Below are positions 1-8,568 of a stretch of DNA of 64,000 nucleotides, piece by piece; within the stretch, counting starts at the first letter, position 1, and every line of letters begins with the position of its first letter. Origin of the DNA: DATCMH01 sp036563505 (GTDB lineage Bacteria > Pseudomonadota > Alphaproteobacteria > Rhizobiales > Beijerinckiaceae). The stretch lies in the NCBI GenBank assembly GCA_036563505.1, contig DATCMH010000005.1, positions 105,040 through 169,039 of the forward strand. Reading direction: 5' to 3'. Made by a program: the position numbers and the translations under genes. The notes below the pieces were generated by a model. The model had not been told where the DNA came from, made no database searches, and was given only the letters and a program-made list of their open reading frames with translations.

Positions 1-49
1 CGTCCTCCAGGTGGTGAAGCCGCCGAGCGCGCTGCCGGTGCACGACTAG
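1..49 (+). CDS. C-terminal end of an unidentified protein (partial)
   Basis: The window opens inside a forward reading frame (second base onward) that ends at a TAG at 47-49; the visible tail reads VLQVVKPPSALPVHD. Too little is present to name the protein. The frame is supported by a hairpin directly after the stop and by the start of an oppositely oriented gene block just beyond, which is the usual picture at the end of a transcription unit. Confidence 0.45.
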   Translation, partial: VLQVVKPPSALPVHD

Positions 50-50
50 C

Positions 51-76
51 GAGCCCTCGGCCTTGGGCGAGGGCTC
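51..76 (+). terminator. Hairpin between convergent genes
   Basis: A perfect 9-bp stem (GAGCCCTCG / CGAGGGCTC) with an 8-base loop lies two bases after the stop at 49 and 14 bases before the end of the reverse gene at 91. There is no T-run, so it may be a weak bidirectional terminator. Confidence 0.5.
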
Positions 77-90
77 GCCGCGGCGCCGCG

Positions 91-1233
91 TCAGGTGATG
101 TGGGCGCCCCGCGTCTCGACGTAACAGGCATAGAGCGACTGGCTCGCCGTCATGAAGAGCCGGTTGCGCTTCGTGCCGCCGAAGCAGACGTTGGAGCAGA
201 TCTCGGGCAGGCGGATCTGCCCGATCCGGGCGCCGTCGGGCGCGAAGACGTGGACGCCGTCGTAACCGTCGCCCACCCAGCCCGCGCTCGCCCAGACATT
301 GCCGTCCTCGTCGCAGCGGATGCCGTCGGCGAAGCCAGATTTGCCGTTGAGCTCCATGCTGGCGAAGGTGCGGGGATTCTTCAGCGTCGTCCCGTCGACA
401 TCGTAGGCCCAGATGATGTTCTTGGCGTCGGGGTAGTGCGAGGCGCCCGTGTCGGCGACGTAGAGGCGCCGGTAGTCGTTGGAGAAGCACAGGCCATTCG
501 GCTTAAAGGGCTGGTCGGCGACCTTGGTGATCGTGCCGGACCGGTCGATCCGGTAGATCGCCTCCTTGCGGATCGGCTGCGGGTTCGAGGCGCTCTGGGG
601 CAGGCGGTTGCCCTCGTATTCCATCAGCGAGCCGTAGCCCGGATCGGTGAACCAGATCGCGCCGTCGTTGGGATGCACCACGGCGTCGTTCGGGGCGTTG
701 AACTCCTGGCCGTCGAAGCGCTCCGCGAGCACGGTGGTCTTGCCGTTGTGCTCGTAGCGCACGACCTTGCGGGTGCCGTGTTGGCAGGCGATCTGGCGGC
801 CCTCGAAGTCGAAGGTGTTGCCGTTGCTGTTGCCGGCTGGAAAGCGGAAGCGGCGGGCGACGTGCCCGTCCTCCTCGAGATACCGCAGGTTCTCGTCGTT
901 CGGGATGTCGCTCCACAGCAGGTAGCGTCCGACCCCGCTCCAGGCCGGGCCTTCCGCCCAGAGCGTGCCGGTGTGGAGGCGCTGAATCGGGGTGTTCCCG
1001 AGCTTCGACTTGAAGCGCTTGTCGATGACGACGATGTCCGGATCGGGATAGCGCTGGGGCCCGGCCTCGGGGCCGAAGTTACGCGCGAAAGCCTGGGGCG
1101 CCATGGCGGTGGCCGCGGCCACCGTGGCAGCCTTGGCAAGAAAGGCCCGACGGCTTGGGGCGTCGAGGCGTTCGAGCCCCTTGGGGGCCGGCTTGGCGAG
1201 GTCGACGAAGCGGTGCAATTGGATGCGGGCCAT
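91..1233 (-). CDS. SMP-30/gluconolactonase-like beta-propeller protein, exported
   Basis: A 380-residue protein of the SMP-30/gluconolactonase/LRE family, a six-bladed beta-propeller usually acting on sugar lactones with a divalent metal. Visible features are the N-terminal twin-arginine-like segment (SRRAFLAKA followed by an Ala-rich stretch ending AFA near residue 50), then propeller motifs such as EGPAW, NAPNDAVVHPNDGAIWFTDP, PNGLCFS and ADTGAS, and ADGIRCDEDGNVW. The start at 1233 is chosen because GGAGG lies eight bases upstream; longer upstream in-frame starts have no such site. The Tat-like leader implies export in the folded state. The actual substrate cannot be told from sequence. 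Confidence 0.85.
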   Translation of the reverse strand: MARIQLHRFVDLAKPAPKGLERLDAPSRRAFLAKAATVAAATAMAPQAFARNFGPEAGPQRYPDPDIVVIDKRFKSKLGNTPIQRLHTGTLWAEGPAWSGVGRYLLWSDIPNDENLRYLEEDGHVARRFRFPAGNSNGNTFDFEGRQIACQHGTRKVVRYEHNGKTTVLAERFDGQEFNAPNDAVVHPNDGAIWFTDPGYGSLMEYEGNRLPQSASNPQPIRKEAIYRIDRSGTITKVADQPFKPNGLCFSNDYRRLYVADTGASHYPDAKNIIWAYDVDGTTLKNPRTFASMELNGKSGFADGIRCDEDGNVWASAGWVGDGYDGVHVFAPDGARIGQIRLPEICSNVCFGGTKRNRLFMTASQSLYACYVETRGAHIT

Positions 1234-1397
1234 GGAATGTCCTCCCGAGCAATGGGCGTCGGAGGACCGATAGGCAGCCCGGTGGCGTTCCGGGCCTTCG
1301 TCGAGAGAGGGACGCAACGCCGTTCGACGAACCCCCACGCCGGACGATTGGACGCCGCGCGGAGCGCTTTGGCAAGGTTTGGCGCCGGTGCCGATCG

Positions 1398-1790
1398 CTA
1401 CGGCTCGGTGCGCCCCGTCCCCTCGCGGTCCCGCTCGTAATGCCGTGCGAGCGGGAACGGCGGCAGCCAGGATTCGCGGCGGAGGATCCAGCTCTCGTAG
1501 GTCGGCGTGAACTGGTCCGGTGCGTCGAGGGCGCCGAGGCTGACCTCGACCTCGTCACCCTCGCTCGCGAAGACCGACGAGCCGCAAGTGGGGCAGAAGT
1601 GCCGCCCCTTGTAGTCGCGGGTCTCGCCCTGGATCGTGACGGCGCTCGCCGGGAAGATGGCGGCACCGTAGAAGAGCGCGCCGTGATGCTTGCGGCAGTC
1701 GAGGCAGTGACACAGGCCGACGCGGTACGGCCGGCCCGTCGCGATGATGCGCACCGCGCCGCACAGGCACCCGCCGGTGAACCGCTCCAT
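1398..1790 (-). CDS. GFA family (glutathione-dependent formaldehyde-activating-like) zinc protein
   Basis: A 130-residue member of the GFA/CENP-V fold. It keeps the zinc-binding cysteine pattern: CLCGAV near residue 8, CHCLDCRK near residue 27 and CPTCGSSVF near residue 67. Some family members promote S-hydroxymethylglutathione formation from formaldehyde, but most have no proven role, so a link to C1 metabolism is only suggestive here. It stands alone, reverse strand, between the exported propeller protein and the kelch protein. Confidence 0.85.
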   Translation of the reverse strand: MERFTGGCLCGAVRIIATGRPYRVGLCHCLDCRKHHGALFYGAAIFPASAVTIQGETRDYKGRHFCPTCGSSVFASEGDEVEVSLGALDAPDQFTPTYESWILRRESWLPPFPLARHYERDREGTGRTEP

Positions 1791-1854
1791 GCCGCGCCTC
1801 CTGTTACCCGCCCCAGCCGGGCAATCCGCTTGCGCGGCCGGGGTTCCAAGAGGT

Positions 1855-2973
1855 TCAGCCCAGGGTGAACGCCTCGTGCACCGCCGATTGCACCGCCCCG
1901 CCCGTCACGGCACCGCCGCCGGCGACGTAGATCCAGTCGCCGATGGCGGTGGCGCCCACCGCGTGGCGGGGCGTCGGCATCGGGGCGTGGCTCGTCCAGG
2001 TGTCGGTGGTGGGGTCGTAGCTCTCCATCTGGCCGAAGACGCGCCCTTGGGTGATCTGGCCGCGGTTCACGATTCCGGCCTCGCCGCCCATCGCGTAGTG
2101 GCGGCCGCGGTAGATGACGAGGCCGTGGCCGGAGCGCGGCGTCGGCAGGGGCGCCCGCTCCTCCCAGGTGTCCCGGTCGGGCAGGTACACGTGGTGAAGG
2201 CCGGTGTTGTACTCGAAGGTGTTGAAGCGCCCGCCGACGACGTGGATGCGCCCGCCGTCAGCGACGCAGCCGATATGGTCTCGCGCGCCTGGCAGGGCCT
2301 TGAGCGTCGACCACTTGTCGGCTTGAGGGTCGTAGACCTCGTGCCAGCCGACGCTCGCGCGCTCCTGCGCCGGCTCGGAGGCGCCGCCGATGAGATGGAC
2401 GCGGCCGTTCAGGACCACCGCGGCCGCGGCACCCCGTGGGCGCGGCAGCGGCGCGATGGGTGTCCAGCGGTCGCTTGCGACGTCGTAGGCATAGGCGTTG
2501 TGATCGGCGTTGCGGTTCTGCTCGATGAAGCCGCCCAGCGCGTAGACCCGGCCCGCGTCGGCCACGACCGCGACGTGGTTGGCGCCCCGCGGCAGGGGCG
2601 CGGCGTTGAACCAGCGGTCCCCGTCCGGCTCGTAGACGTGGTGATAGGTCCGGTCGACCCGCCCCTCGCCGTAGCCGCCGATGATGTGCATGCGCCCGGC
2701 ATGGGCGGTAGCCCAGGCCATCTCCGAGCGCGGGATGGGCAGCGCCGCCCGGGGCGCCCATCGCCCGGGCGGGCCCGCCGGCGCGGGGCTTGCCACCACG
2801 CGCTGCGCCTCCTGCTCCGGCGTGAGGGTGAGCGGCCCTCCGCCGCGCAGGGCCGCATAAGGGTCGGGCGAGGGCGCGGCGGGAGCGAGGTGACCATGAT
2901 GGCCCGCGTGCTGCGCCAGGGCGCCGCCGGACGCGAGGGCGGCGCTGCCCGCCAGGAAGATGCGGCGATGCAT
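1855..2973 (-). CDS. Exported kelch-repeat beta-propeller protein
   Basis: A 372-residue protein starting MHRRIFLAGSAALASGGALA, a cleavable leader (twin Arg then hydrophobic), followed by His-rich residues and then kelch repeats. Repeated blocks of the type GRMHIIGGYG, GRVYALGGF, GRVHLIGGA, GRIHVVGGRF, GRHYAMGGE and DWIYVAGGG, each followed by a Y-D-x(n)-W block, mark about six blades of a propeller. Start at 2973 is preceded by AAAGGAG. It lies 29 bases downstream of the serine hydrolase gene in the same direction, so the two are probably co-transcribed and both act in the periplasm. Function unknown; kelch domains bind proteins or carry galactose-oxidase-like sites. Confidence 0.85.
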   Translation of the reverse strand: MHRRIFLAGSAALASGGALAQHAGHHGHLAPAAPSPDPYAALRGGGPLTLTPEQEAQRVVASPAPAGPPGRWAPRAALPIPRSEMAWATAHAGRMHIIGGYGEGRVDRTYHHVYEPDGDRWFNAAPLPRGANHVAVVADAGRVYALGGFIEQNRNADHNAYAYDVASDRWTPIAPLPRPRGAAAAVVLNGRVHLIGGASEPAQERASVGWHEVYDPQADKWSTLKALPGARDHIGCVADGGRIHVVGGRFNTFEYNTGLHHVYLPDRDTWEERAPLPTPRSGHGLVIYRGRHYAMGGEAGIVNRGQITQGRVFGQMESYDPTTDTWTSHAPMPTPRHAVGATAIGDWIYVAGGGAVTGGAVQSAVHEAFTLG

Positions 2974-3002
2974 CGTCCGTGCTCCTTTTGCCCTTACGCT
3001 CT

Positions 3003-4271
3003 TCACTCCACGAGAGCGGCGTAGAGCAGGTTCTTGAACAGCATGCGCGTGTGGACCCGCGGGGTCGGCGCGGCGGCCATGAAGACGCCGACGATCTTCT
3101 CCTTCGGATCGATCGTGAAGCTCGTCCCGCCGGCCCCAGCCCACATGGCGTCGCCCGTCGAGCCCGGCGCGACCGCGAACCCGTCCTGGCGCCGGATGCC
3201 GAAGCCGAGGCCGAAGCCGTAGCCCGGCCCCGTCGAGCCGGCGGTCGAGCCGGCAAGCCCGACGAGGTGGTCGGAGAGCATGAACTCCACCGTCTTGCGG
3301 GATAGATAGCGCGTGCCGTCGAGCTCGCCGCCGTTCAAGAGCATCTGGCAGAAGCGGAAATAGTCCTGCGCGGTGGTGACGGTGCCGGCGCCGCCGAGGC
3401 GATAGCGCCGGCCGGGATCGGCCTCGACGCGCACCCATTGCCAGCCGGCGGCCTTCTGCGGGTCGGAGTCGAAGGCGTCGGCCATCCGGCTCATCTGCTC
3501 AGGCGTCGCCTGGAAGGAGGTGTCCTTCATGCCGAGCGGCTTGAACAGGCGCGCCTCGAGGAAGCGGTCGAGGCGCTCGCCCGAGACCCGCTCGACGACG
3601 ACGCCCAGCACGTCCGTCGAGAGGCCGTACTCGAAGCGGGTGCCCGGCTCGTAAGCGAGGGGGATCTGCGCGAGGCGCTTCGTGAACTCCTCCGGCGAAA
3701 GGTCACCGTCGCGCGACTCGACGTCGGCCTTGGCGTAGGCCTCCTTGAGTTCCGGATAGGGCGCCGTGCCGAGATAGGTGAAGCCCGCCGTATGGCGCAG
3801 GAGATCCTGCACCGTGATCGGCCGCGTCGCCGGAACGGCCTCGCGCTTCACGGCCCCGGTCTCGTCGCGGCGCTCGACGAGGACCTTCATCTCCTTGAAG
3901 TCGGGAATGTAGGTGCTGATCGGGTCGCGCAGGCTCAAGCGCCCCTCCTCGACCAGCATCATGGCGGCGACCGAGACGAAGGGCTTGGTCATGGAGAAGG
4001 CGCGGAACATGGCGTCCGGCGCCATCGGCTTGGTCTTGGCCGGATCGAGGTGACCGTGCGCCTCCAGGTGCACGATCTTGCCTTTGCGCGCGATGAGCGA
4101 GACCGCGCCCGGCATCGTGCCCTTGTCGATCTCACGCTTGAGCGCGGGCGCGATGCGCTGCAGGCGCTCCTGCGAGAGGCCCTCCTGGCCCTTTCCTTCG
4201 AAAGCGAGGGCCGCGGGCGCGATCCCGAGGCTCAACGCAACCAACGCAGATCCCAGCACGCTCTTCATCAT
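3003..4271 (-). CDS. Exported serine hydrolase, class C beta-lactamase/esterase fold
   Basis: A 422-residue protein with a signal peptide (MMKSVLGSALVALSLGIAPAALA) and a beta-lactamase-related serine hydrolase domain. The catalytic SxxK motif is SMTK at residues 93-96, and a YGLS motif near residue 205 sits where the YxN of the family belongs. Such proteins include EstB-like esterases, D-aminopeptidases and penicillin-binding-like enzymes; the sequence alone does not separate these, and a true antibiotic-hydrolysing role is not implied. First gene of a two-gene unit with the kelch protein. Confidence 0.85.
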   Translation of the reverse strand: MMKSVLGSALVALSLGIAPAALAFEGKGQEGLSQERLQRIAPALKREIDKGTMPGAVSLIARKGKIVHLEAHGHLDPAKTKPMAPDAMFRAFSMTKPFVSVAAMMLVEEGRLSLRDPISTYIPDFKEMKVLVERRDETGAVKREAVPATRPITVQDLLRHTAGFTYLGTAPYPELKEAYAKADVESRDGDLSPEEFTKRLAQIPLAYEPGTRFEYGLSTDVLGVVVERVSGERLDRFLEARLFKPLGMKDTSFQATPEQMSRMADAFDSDPQKAAGWQWVRVEADPGRRYRLGGAGTVTTAQDYFRFCQMLLNGGELDGTRYLSRKTVEFMLSDHLVGLAGSTAGSTGPGYGFGLGFGIRRQDGFAVAPGSTGDAMWAGAGGTSFTIDPKEKIVGVFMAAAPTPRVHTRMLFKNLLYAALVE

Positions 4272-4339
4272 GGCGTCCTCCCTGGCCCGTTCGGCACCAG
4301 GGAGCTTAGCGCAAGGAGCGGTGCCGGAAAGGGCCGATT

Positions 4340-5920
4340 CTACTCCGCCGCGGCCTGGGCGTGGGTGCGGGCGCCCCGGGCCATCAGCTTGTTCAGCGCG
4401 GCGAGATAGGCCTTGGCCGAAGCGACGAGGGTGTCCGGGTCGGCGCCCCGCGCCGTGACGCTCCGTCCGTCGGATTGGAGCCTCACCGACACCTCGGCCT
4501 GGGCGTCCGTGCCCTCCGTGACGGCATGGACCTGGTAGAGCTCCAGCACCGCCTCGTGCGGCACGAGGGCCTTGATGGCGTTGAACACGGCGTCGACCGG
4601 CCCGTTGCCGTCGGCCTCCTCCGTCACGAAGCGCCCGTCGATGTCGAGGCGCATGGTGGCGCGCTGAGGGCCACGGGTGCCCGCGATCACCGAGAGCGAT
4701 ACGAGACGGATGCGGTCGTGGGCGGTGGCGAGGTTCTCGTCGACGAGGGCCTCGATGTCCTCGTCGTAGACGTTCTTCTTGCGGTCGGCGAGGGTCTTGA
4801 AGCGCTCGAAAGCGTCCTGGAACTGGTTGTCGGAGAGCGCGTAGCCCATCTCCTCGAGCTTGGTACGGAAGGCGTTACGCCCCGAATGCTTGCCCATGAC
4901 GAGGGAGGTCTTCGACACGCCGACGGAGGCCGGCGTCATGATCTCGTAGGTCTGCTGGTGCTTGAGCATGCCGTCCTGGTGGATGCCGCTCTCGTGAGCA
5001 AACGCATTCCGGCCGACGATCGCCTTGTTGTACTGCACGGGGAAGTTCGTCGCCGTGCCGACCACCTTGGAGGCGCGGGTGAGCATCGTGGCGTCGATGC
5101 CCGTCTCGTAGGGCAGGACGTCGCCCCGGGTGCGGATCGCCATCACGACCTCTTCCAGCGCCGCGTTGCCCGCGCGCTCGCCGATCCCGTTGATGGTGCA
5201 CTCGATCTGCCGGGCGCCTCCTTCGAGGCCCGCCAGGGAATTCGCCACCGCGAGGCCGAGATCGTTGTGGCAATGGACCGAGAACACGGCGCGGTCGGCG
5301 CCGGGCACCCGCTCGCGCACCGCGCGGAACATGGCGCGGTGCTCGTCGGGGGTGGCGTAGCCCACGGTGTCGGGCAGGTTGATGGTGGTGGCGCCCGCCC
5401 GGATCGCCGCCTCGACGCAGCGGCAGAGATAATCGATCGGGGTGCGGGTGGCGTCCATCGCCGACCACTCCACGTCCTCGACGAGGTTGCGGGCCTGGGC
5501 CACCGTCGCGCTGATGATGTCCAGCACCTCCTCTTCCGTCTTGCGCATCTGGTGCGCGAGGTGGATCGGCGAGGTGGAAACGAAGGTATGGATGCGGGGG
5601 CGTTGCGCGAAGCGCACCGCCTCGCCGGCGCGAGCGATGTCGGCGGTGATGGCGCGGGCCAAGCCCGCGATCACCGCGCGCTTAGTGCGCCGGGCGATCT
5701 CGGCCACGGCCTCGAAGTCGCCGTTGGAGGCGATAGGAAAGCCCGCCTCGATGATGTCGACGCCCATCTGGTCGAGGAGTTCGGCGATCTGGAGTTTCTC
5801 TTCCAGCGTCATGGTCGCGCCGGGGCACTGCTCGCCGTCGCGCAAGGTGGTATCGAAGATCAGGACCCGGTCCTTGGCGGAGCCTTGTGGTGCGGGACCT
5901 TGGGATACAAAATCAGTCAT
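4340..5920 (-). CDS. leuA: 2-isopropylmalate synthase
   Basis: A 526-residue enzyme that condenses acetyl-CoA with 2-oxoisovalerate, the first committed step of leucine synthesis, in the cytoplasm. The N-terminal HMGL-like TIM barrel shows FDTTLRDGEQCPGATM (metal-binding Asp and catalytic Arg) and the HxH metal motif in SVHCHNDLGLAVANS; the region after about residue 390 is the LeuA allosteric dimer domain that senses leucine. The length fits the standard short LeuA class. Upstream lie a leucine-rich leader peptide and an attenuator hairpin, so transcription is probably controlled by leucyl-tRNA supply as well as by feedback inhibition. Confidence 0.95.
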   Translation of the reverse strand: MTDFVSQGPAPQGSAKDRVLIFDTTLRDGEQCPGATMTLEEKLQIAELLDQMGVDIIEAGFPIASNGDFEAVAEIARRTKRAVIAGLARAITADIARAGEAVRFAQRPRIHTFVSTSPIHLAHQMRKTEEEVLDIISATVAQARNLVEDVEWSAMDATRTPIDYLCRCVEAAIRAGATTINLPDTVGYATPDEHRAMFRAVRERVPGADRAVFSVHCHNDLGLAVANSLAGLEGGARQIECTINGIGERAGNAALEEVVMAIRTRGDVLPYETGIDATMLTRASKVVGTATNFPVQYNKAIVGRNAFAHESGIHQDGMLKHQQTYEIMTPASVGVSKTSLVMGKHSGRNAFRTKLEEMGYALSDNQFQDAFERFKTLADRKKNVYDEDIEALVDENLATAHDRIRLVSLSVIAGTRGPQRATMRLDIDGRFVTEEADGNGPVDAVFNAIKALVPHEAVLELYQVHAVTEGTDAQAEVSVRLQSDGRSVTARGADPDTLVASAKAYLAALNKLMARGARTHAQAAAE

Positions 5921-5978
5921 CGGTGTCGTCCTTCTCGGGGGCGCCTGTCGGGCGGCGCTCAGGTTCCGGTCTCGTCTG

Positions 5979-6026
5979 AAAACCCCCTGAGAGCCCAGGC
6001 GCGCGCGCCCGGACGGCCCTCAGGGG
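5979..6026 (-). terminator. leuA attenuator terminator
   Basis: On the reverse strand CCCCTGAG (6026-6019) overlaps the leader-peptide stop codon and pairs with CTCAGGGG (5991-5984), followed at once by TTTT. The stem closes 59 bases before the leuA start. The overlap of the stem with the end of a leucine-rich leader is the classic design of translation-coupled attenuation. Confidence 0.7.
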
Positions 6027-6142
6027 CAGGTAAGGAGAAGGAGGCTAAGGAGCGCGCGCGCGGCGGCCGGAACGGCCCGCGTCTCGTCGCTGCGCTGTGA
6101 GCCGGCGGTCGCCAAGGCTCTGCTCCCGGAAGGCGGCGCCAC
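6020..6142 (-). CDS. leuL: Leucine leader peptide (leuA attenuator)
   Basis: A 40-codon frame begins at a GTG (6142) preceded by GGAGGG and ends at a TGA (6022-6020). Its C-terminus reads LLSLLLLTCP, that is six Leu codons in a run of seven. The TGA lies inside the 5' arm of the terminator hairpin. Ribosome stalling on the Leu codons when leucyl-tRNA is short would free an alternative fold and allow read-through into leuA. The Leu-rich end and the stem are seen directly; the mechanism is inferred from known leu leaders. The choice of GTG start is less sure than the Leu-rich tail. Confidence 0.75.
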   Translation of the reverse strand: MAPPSGSRALATAGSQRSDETRAVPAAARALLSLLLLTCP

Positions 6143-6263
6143 CGCGCCGAACCCTCCGGTTGTACCCGCGCGATCCGGGCTTTGGCAAGCTGACGCTACG
6201 ATATTGGCGCGTGCCGTCCGATCGGCTACGCCTCGATCTCAGAAGCGATTTGCGAGAGTTTGC

Positions 6264-7136
6264 GTGCAGTCCCCCGTCATTAGTCATCAGGTCAAGAGTT
6301 GGTTCGGCTCGGAGATTTCAGGGGTCGCCCGGCATCCCACGGTCCAGGCGCTGGCCGCCAAATGGATGCAGATCCGCACCGAGCGCGACCCGACGCTCGC
6401 GGATTTCTGGCACGGGGCGGACGAGGCCTTCGCGGCCTATTGCATCCTGTTCCTGCGCAGCGAAGACGACTTCGTCTATCTCCACCACGGCACGACTTTA
6501 CGCGCCCGCGTCGGCTTCTCGATGCAGGGACGGCGCCTGTCCGAGCTGCGTACCCGCGTGCGGGAGCGGCTCCTCGACATCTACGAGGGCGCGGCCGACC
6601 GCTTCGAGATCGCCTACTTCCAATCCTTTGCCGACTTCCAGCAGGACGTGGTGCTCTGGGGGCGGCTGTGCCTGCCGCTTCGGCTCTCGGAAGACACGTC
6701 CCAGACGGCGCTCCTCCTCTATTGCCACGCGATCGAGGACAAGAACTCGATCTACCGCGCGCTCTTCGAGCATTCGATCGCCGGCACCATCATCGGAGCT
6801 CCGGTGCGGGACGGGGCGGGGACGATCACCGACGCCTGGATCATCGCGCAGAACGACCGCGCCGCCGAGTTCTCCGGCATCCGCGACCACGCGACGAGCG
6901 ACCTTCTCCTGCGCCACGTGCCGTTGTTCGCGCGCGACGACGTCTGGTCGACCCTCGTCGGCGGGGCGGGGAGTGGCCGGCGGGCGGCGATGCTCGTCGA
7001 CGAGGCGCGGGGCTTGCGGCTGCGCGTCTCGGCCGAGCTGATCGACGACTATCTCGTCATGCGCATGGCCACCCTCGATCAGGCGATCGAGACCTTCACC
7101 ATCGGCTCCCCCGCGGAGCCTCGCGACCAGGAGTGA
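6264..7136 (+). CDS. PAS-like domain protein of unknown function
   Basis: A 290-residue soluble protein (GTG start at 6264 with GAGAG upstream; an ATG at 6204 would add 20 Arg-rich residues). The segment near residues 155-235 (LFEHSIAGTIIGAPVR, then DAWIIAQNDRAAEFSGIRDH) looks like a PAS fold, a small-ligand or redox sensor, but no kinase, cyclase or DNA-binding output domain follows. It is divergent from the leuA leader and translationally close to the lipoprotein gene that follows (7 bases). I do not recognise a specific family and leave the function open. Confidence 0.6.
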   Translation: MQSPVISHQVKSWFGSEISGVARHPTVQALAAKWMQIRTERDPTLADFWHGADEAFAAYCILFLRSEDDFVYLHHGTTLRARVGFSMQGRRLSELRTRVRERLLDIYEGAADRFEIAYFQSFADFQQDVVLWGRLCLPLRLSEDTSQTALLLYCHAIEDKNSIYRALFEHSIAGTIIGAPVRDGAGTITDAWIIAQNDRAAEFSGIRDHATSDLLLRHVPLFARDDVWSTLVGGAGSGRRAAMLVDEARGLRLRVSAELIDDYLVMRMATLDQAIETFTIGSPAEPRDQE

Positions 7137-7143
7137 CCCCGCG

Positions 7144-7485
7144 ATGCGTTCGTTCGTTGCCCGTGCCGCCCTCCTCGCCTGTGCCGGCCTCACGTTGGGC
7201 GCCTGCCAGCAGAGCGCCTCTTCGCCTGCCCCGAACCCGGCGCTGGCCTCGACGGGCGTGACGAGCCCGGGCTTCCGCTTGCCGGAAACTGCGGGCTGCG
7301 CCGGCGAGGTCTCGCGCTTCCGCGCCGTGATGGACAACGACCTCGCCACCGGCCATGTCGGCAAGAGCGTCCACGCCCGCGCCACCGCCGACATCAACCG
7401 CGCCGCCGCGGCCTGCTCGGCCGGCCGGGACGCGGAGGCCGTGCGGATCATCGCCTCGACCAAGGGGCGGTTCGGATATCCATGA
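7144..7485 (+). CDS. Small putative lipoprotein
   Basis: A 113-residue protein with a lipoprotein signal: hydrophobic stretch then LGAC lipobox with Cys at residue 20, which implies lipid attachment and membrane anchoring. The mature part is short, with two Cys (GCAGEV and AACSAG) that could pair. AGGAGTG precedes the ATG, and the gene sits seven bases after the PAS-like gene, so the two are likely co-transcribed. No catalytic motif seen. Confidence 0.75.
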   Translation: MRSFVARAALLACAGLTLGACQQSASSPAPNPALASTGVTSPGFRLPETAGCAGEVSRFRAVMDNDLATGHVGKSVHARATADINRAAAACSAGRDAEAVRIIASTKGRFGYP

Positions 7486-7836
7486 GCCCTTCCTCCCTCG
7501 TGGGAGAAGGTGTCCTCCGCAGGAGGGCGGATGAGGGGGTGGTGGGCGTAGTCTCGGGTGTCGGCGAGCCCCCCTCACCCCCGCTTCGCTTCGCTGCGCT
7601 TGCTCGCACGGAACCTTCGTTCCGCGCGAGCCCTCTCCCCGCCAGCGGGGCGAGGAGGAACGCGCACCACCGCCTCAGATAATCTCGTACAAAGCCGAAG
7701 CCCGGCCGTCATCACCTCTCCCCGCGGGCGGGGAGAGGGCTTCGCCTGCGCACCGGCAGGCGAAGCAAGCGCGTCTGCGCGAGGGTGAGGGGGAGCGGGG
7801 CGTAAGCCCCGTGGGCCCACCTCTCCCGAACCCTCC
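7486..7836. repeat. GC-rich palindromic intergenic repeat block
   Basis: This non-coding stretch between convergent genes is made of the family-2 repeat: CTCTCCCCGC-type arms, a TTCGCCTGCGCACCGG hairpin (near 7740-7765), and the GCGAGGGTGAGGGG end. Closely related blocks occur at 29.34-29.66 kb and 34.37-34.58 kb. I see no gene in it. Confidence 0.7.
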
Positions 7837-8568
7837 CTATCCCGCCTCCCCGAAACTCCAGCGCAAAAAGAGTTGCAGGAAGCTCGGCATTTGGGCCGCG
7901 TCGATGTCGGCCGCCGAGCGCGCGACGACAACCCCGGCAAGTTCCGGATCCGGCTCCTCGGCCAGAAATCGCTCGATCCGGGCCGCGACCGCCGCGGCGG
8001 GCTCCGGCATCCGGATCGGCCGCAGGAACGCCGTCTTGGGGCCGTCCCGGGCGACGATCCAGTGGTCAGCGACGCAAGGCTCGTCGGGAACGAGGCCCGT
8101 CTCCTCGCGCAACTCCCGCAGCACGCTGCCCGCGAGGTCGACCGTGCCGTCGGGCCTCACGTCGGACGGGTCCGGGGTCCCGGCGGCGAAGTAGATCTTC
8201 CCCGCATTGGCCGTGTGTGCGCCCATGACGCCGAGCACGAAACCGCCGTCGGAGCCGGCGAGCGCGCCCATGGCGAAGCCGTTGGCGACGGAGGCGTCCG
8301 GAAAGCCGTGGTCGCGCCAGGCGAGGAAGTCGGCGTAGCTCGTCTCGAAATAGGTGGCGCGGCAGATTTCCCCGGCGATCTCCTGCCCTTGAAGCAGGAG
8401 GACACGGCCGTTGAACATGCGCGGCTTCTCGGCCGTCAGCGCCGCCCAGTGATGGTCGATCAGCGGGCGGTTCTCCTCCGCCCAGGCCCAGCGATGGGGC
8501 GCGACGCGGGCCTCGAGCCGGGCGACCCGGCGGACGAAGCGGGGCTCGCTCGCGTCAGGACCTTTCAC
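7837..8568 (-). CDS. NUDIX hydrolase
   Basis: A 243-residue protein with a Nudix box near residues 150-165 ending RELREETGL, matching the REUxEExGU core that binds the metal and hydrolyses nucleoside-diphosphate-linked compounds. The first Glu of the longer GX5E pattern is not clearly placed. The N-terminal half (YFETSYADFLAWRDHGFPD) resembles proteins annotated as ADP-ribose or CoA-type Nudix enzymes, but substrate cannot be assigned. Its start overlaps the stop of the PhzF-like gene by four bases, so the two are translationally coupled. Confidence 0.85.
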   Translation of the reverse strand: MKGPDASEPRFVRRVARLEARVAPHRWAWAEENRPLIDHHWAALTAEKPRMFNGRVLLLQGQEIAGEICRATYFETSYADFLAWRDHGFPDASVANGFAMGALAGSDGGFVLGVMGAHTANAGKIYFAAGTPDPSDVRPDGTVDLAGSVLRELREETGLVPDEPCVADHWIVARDGPKTAFLRPIRMPEPAAAVAARIERFLAEEPDPELAGVVVARSAADIDAAQMPSFLQLFLRWSFGEAG

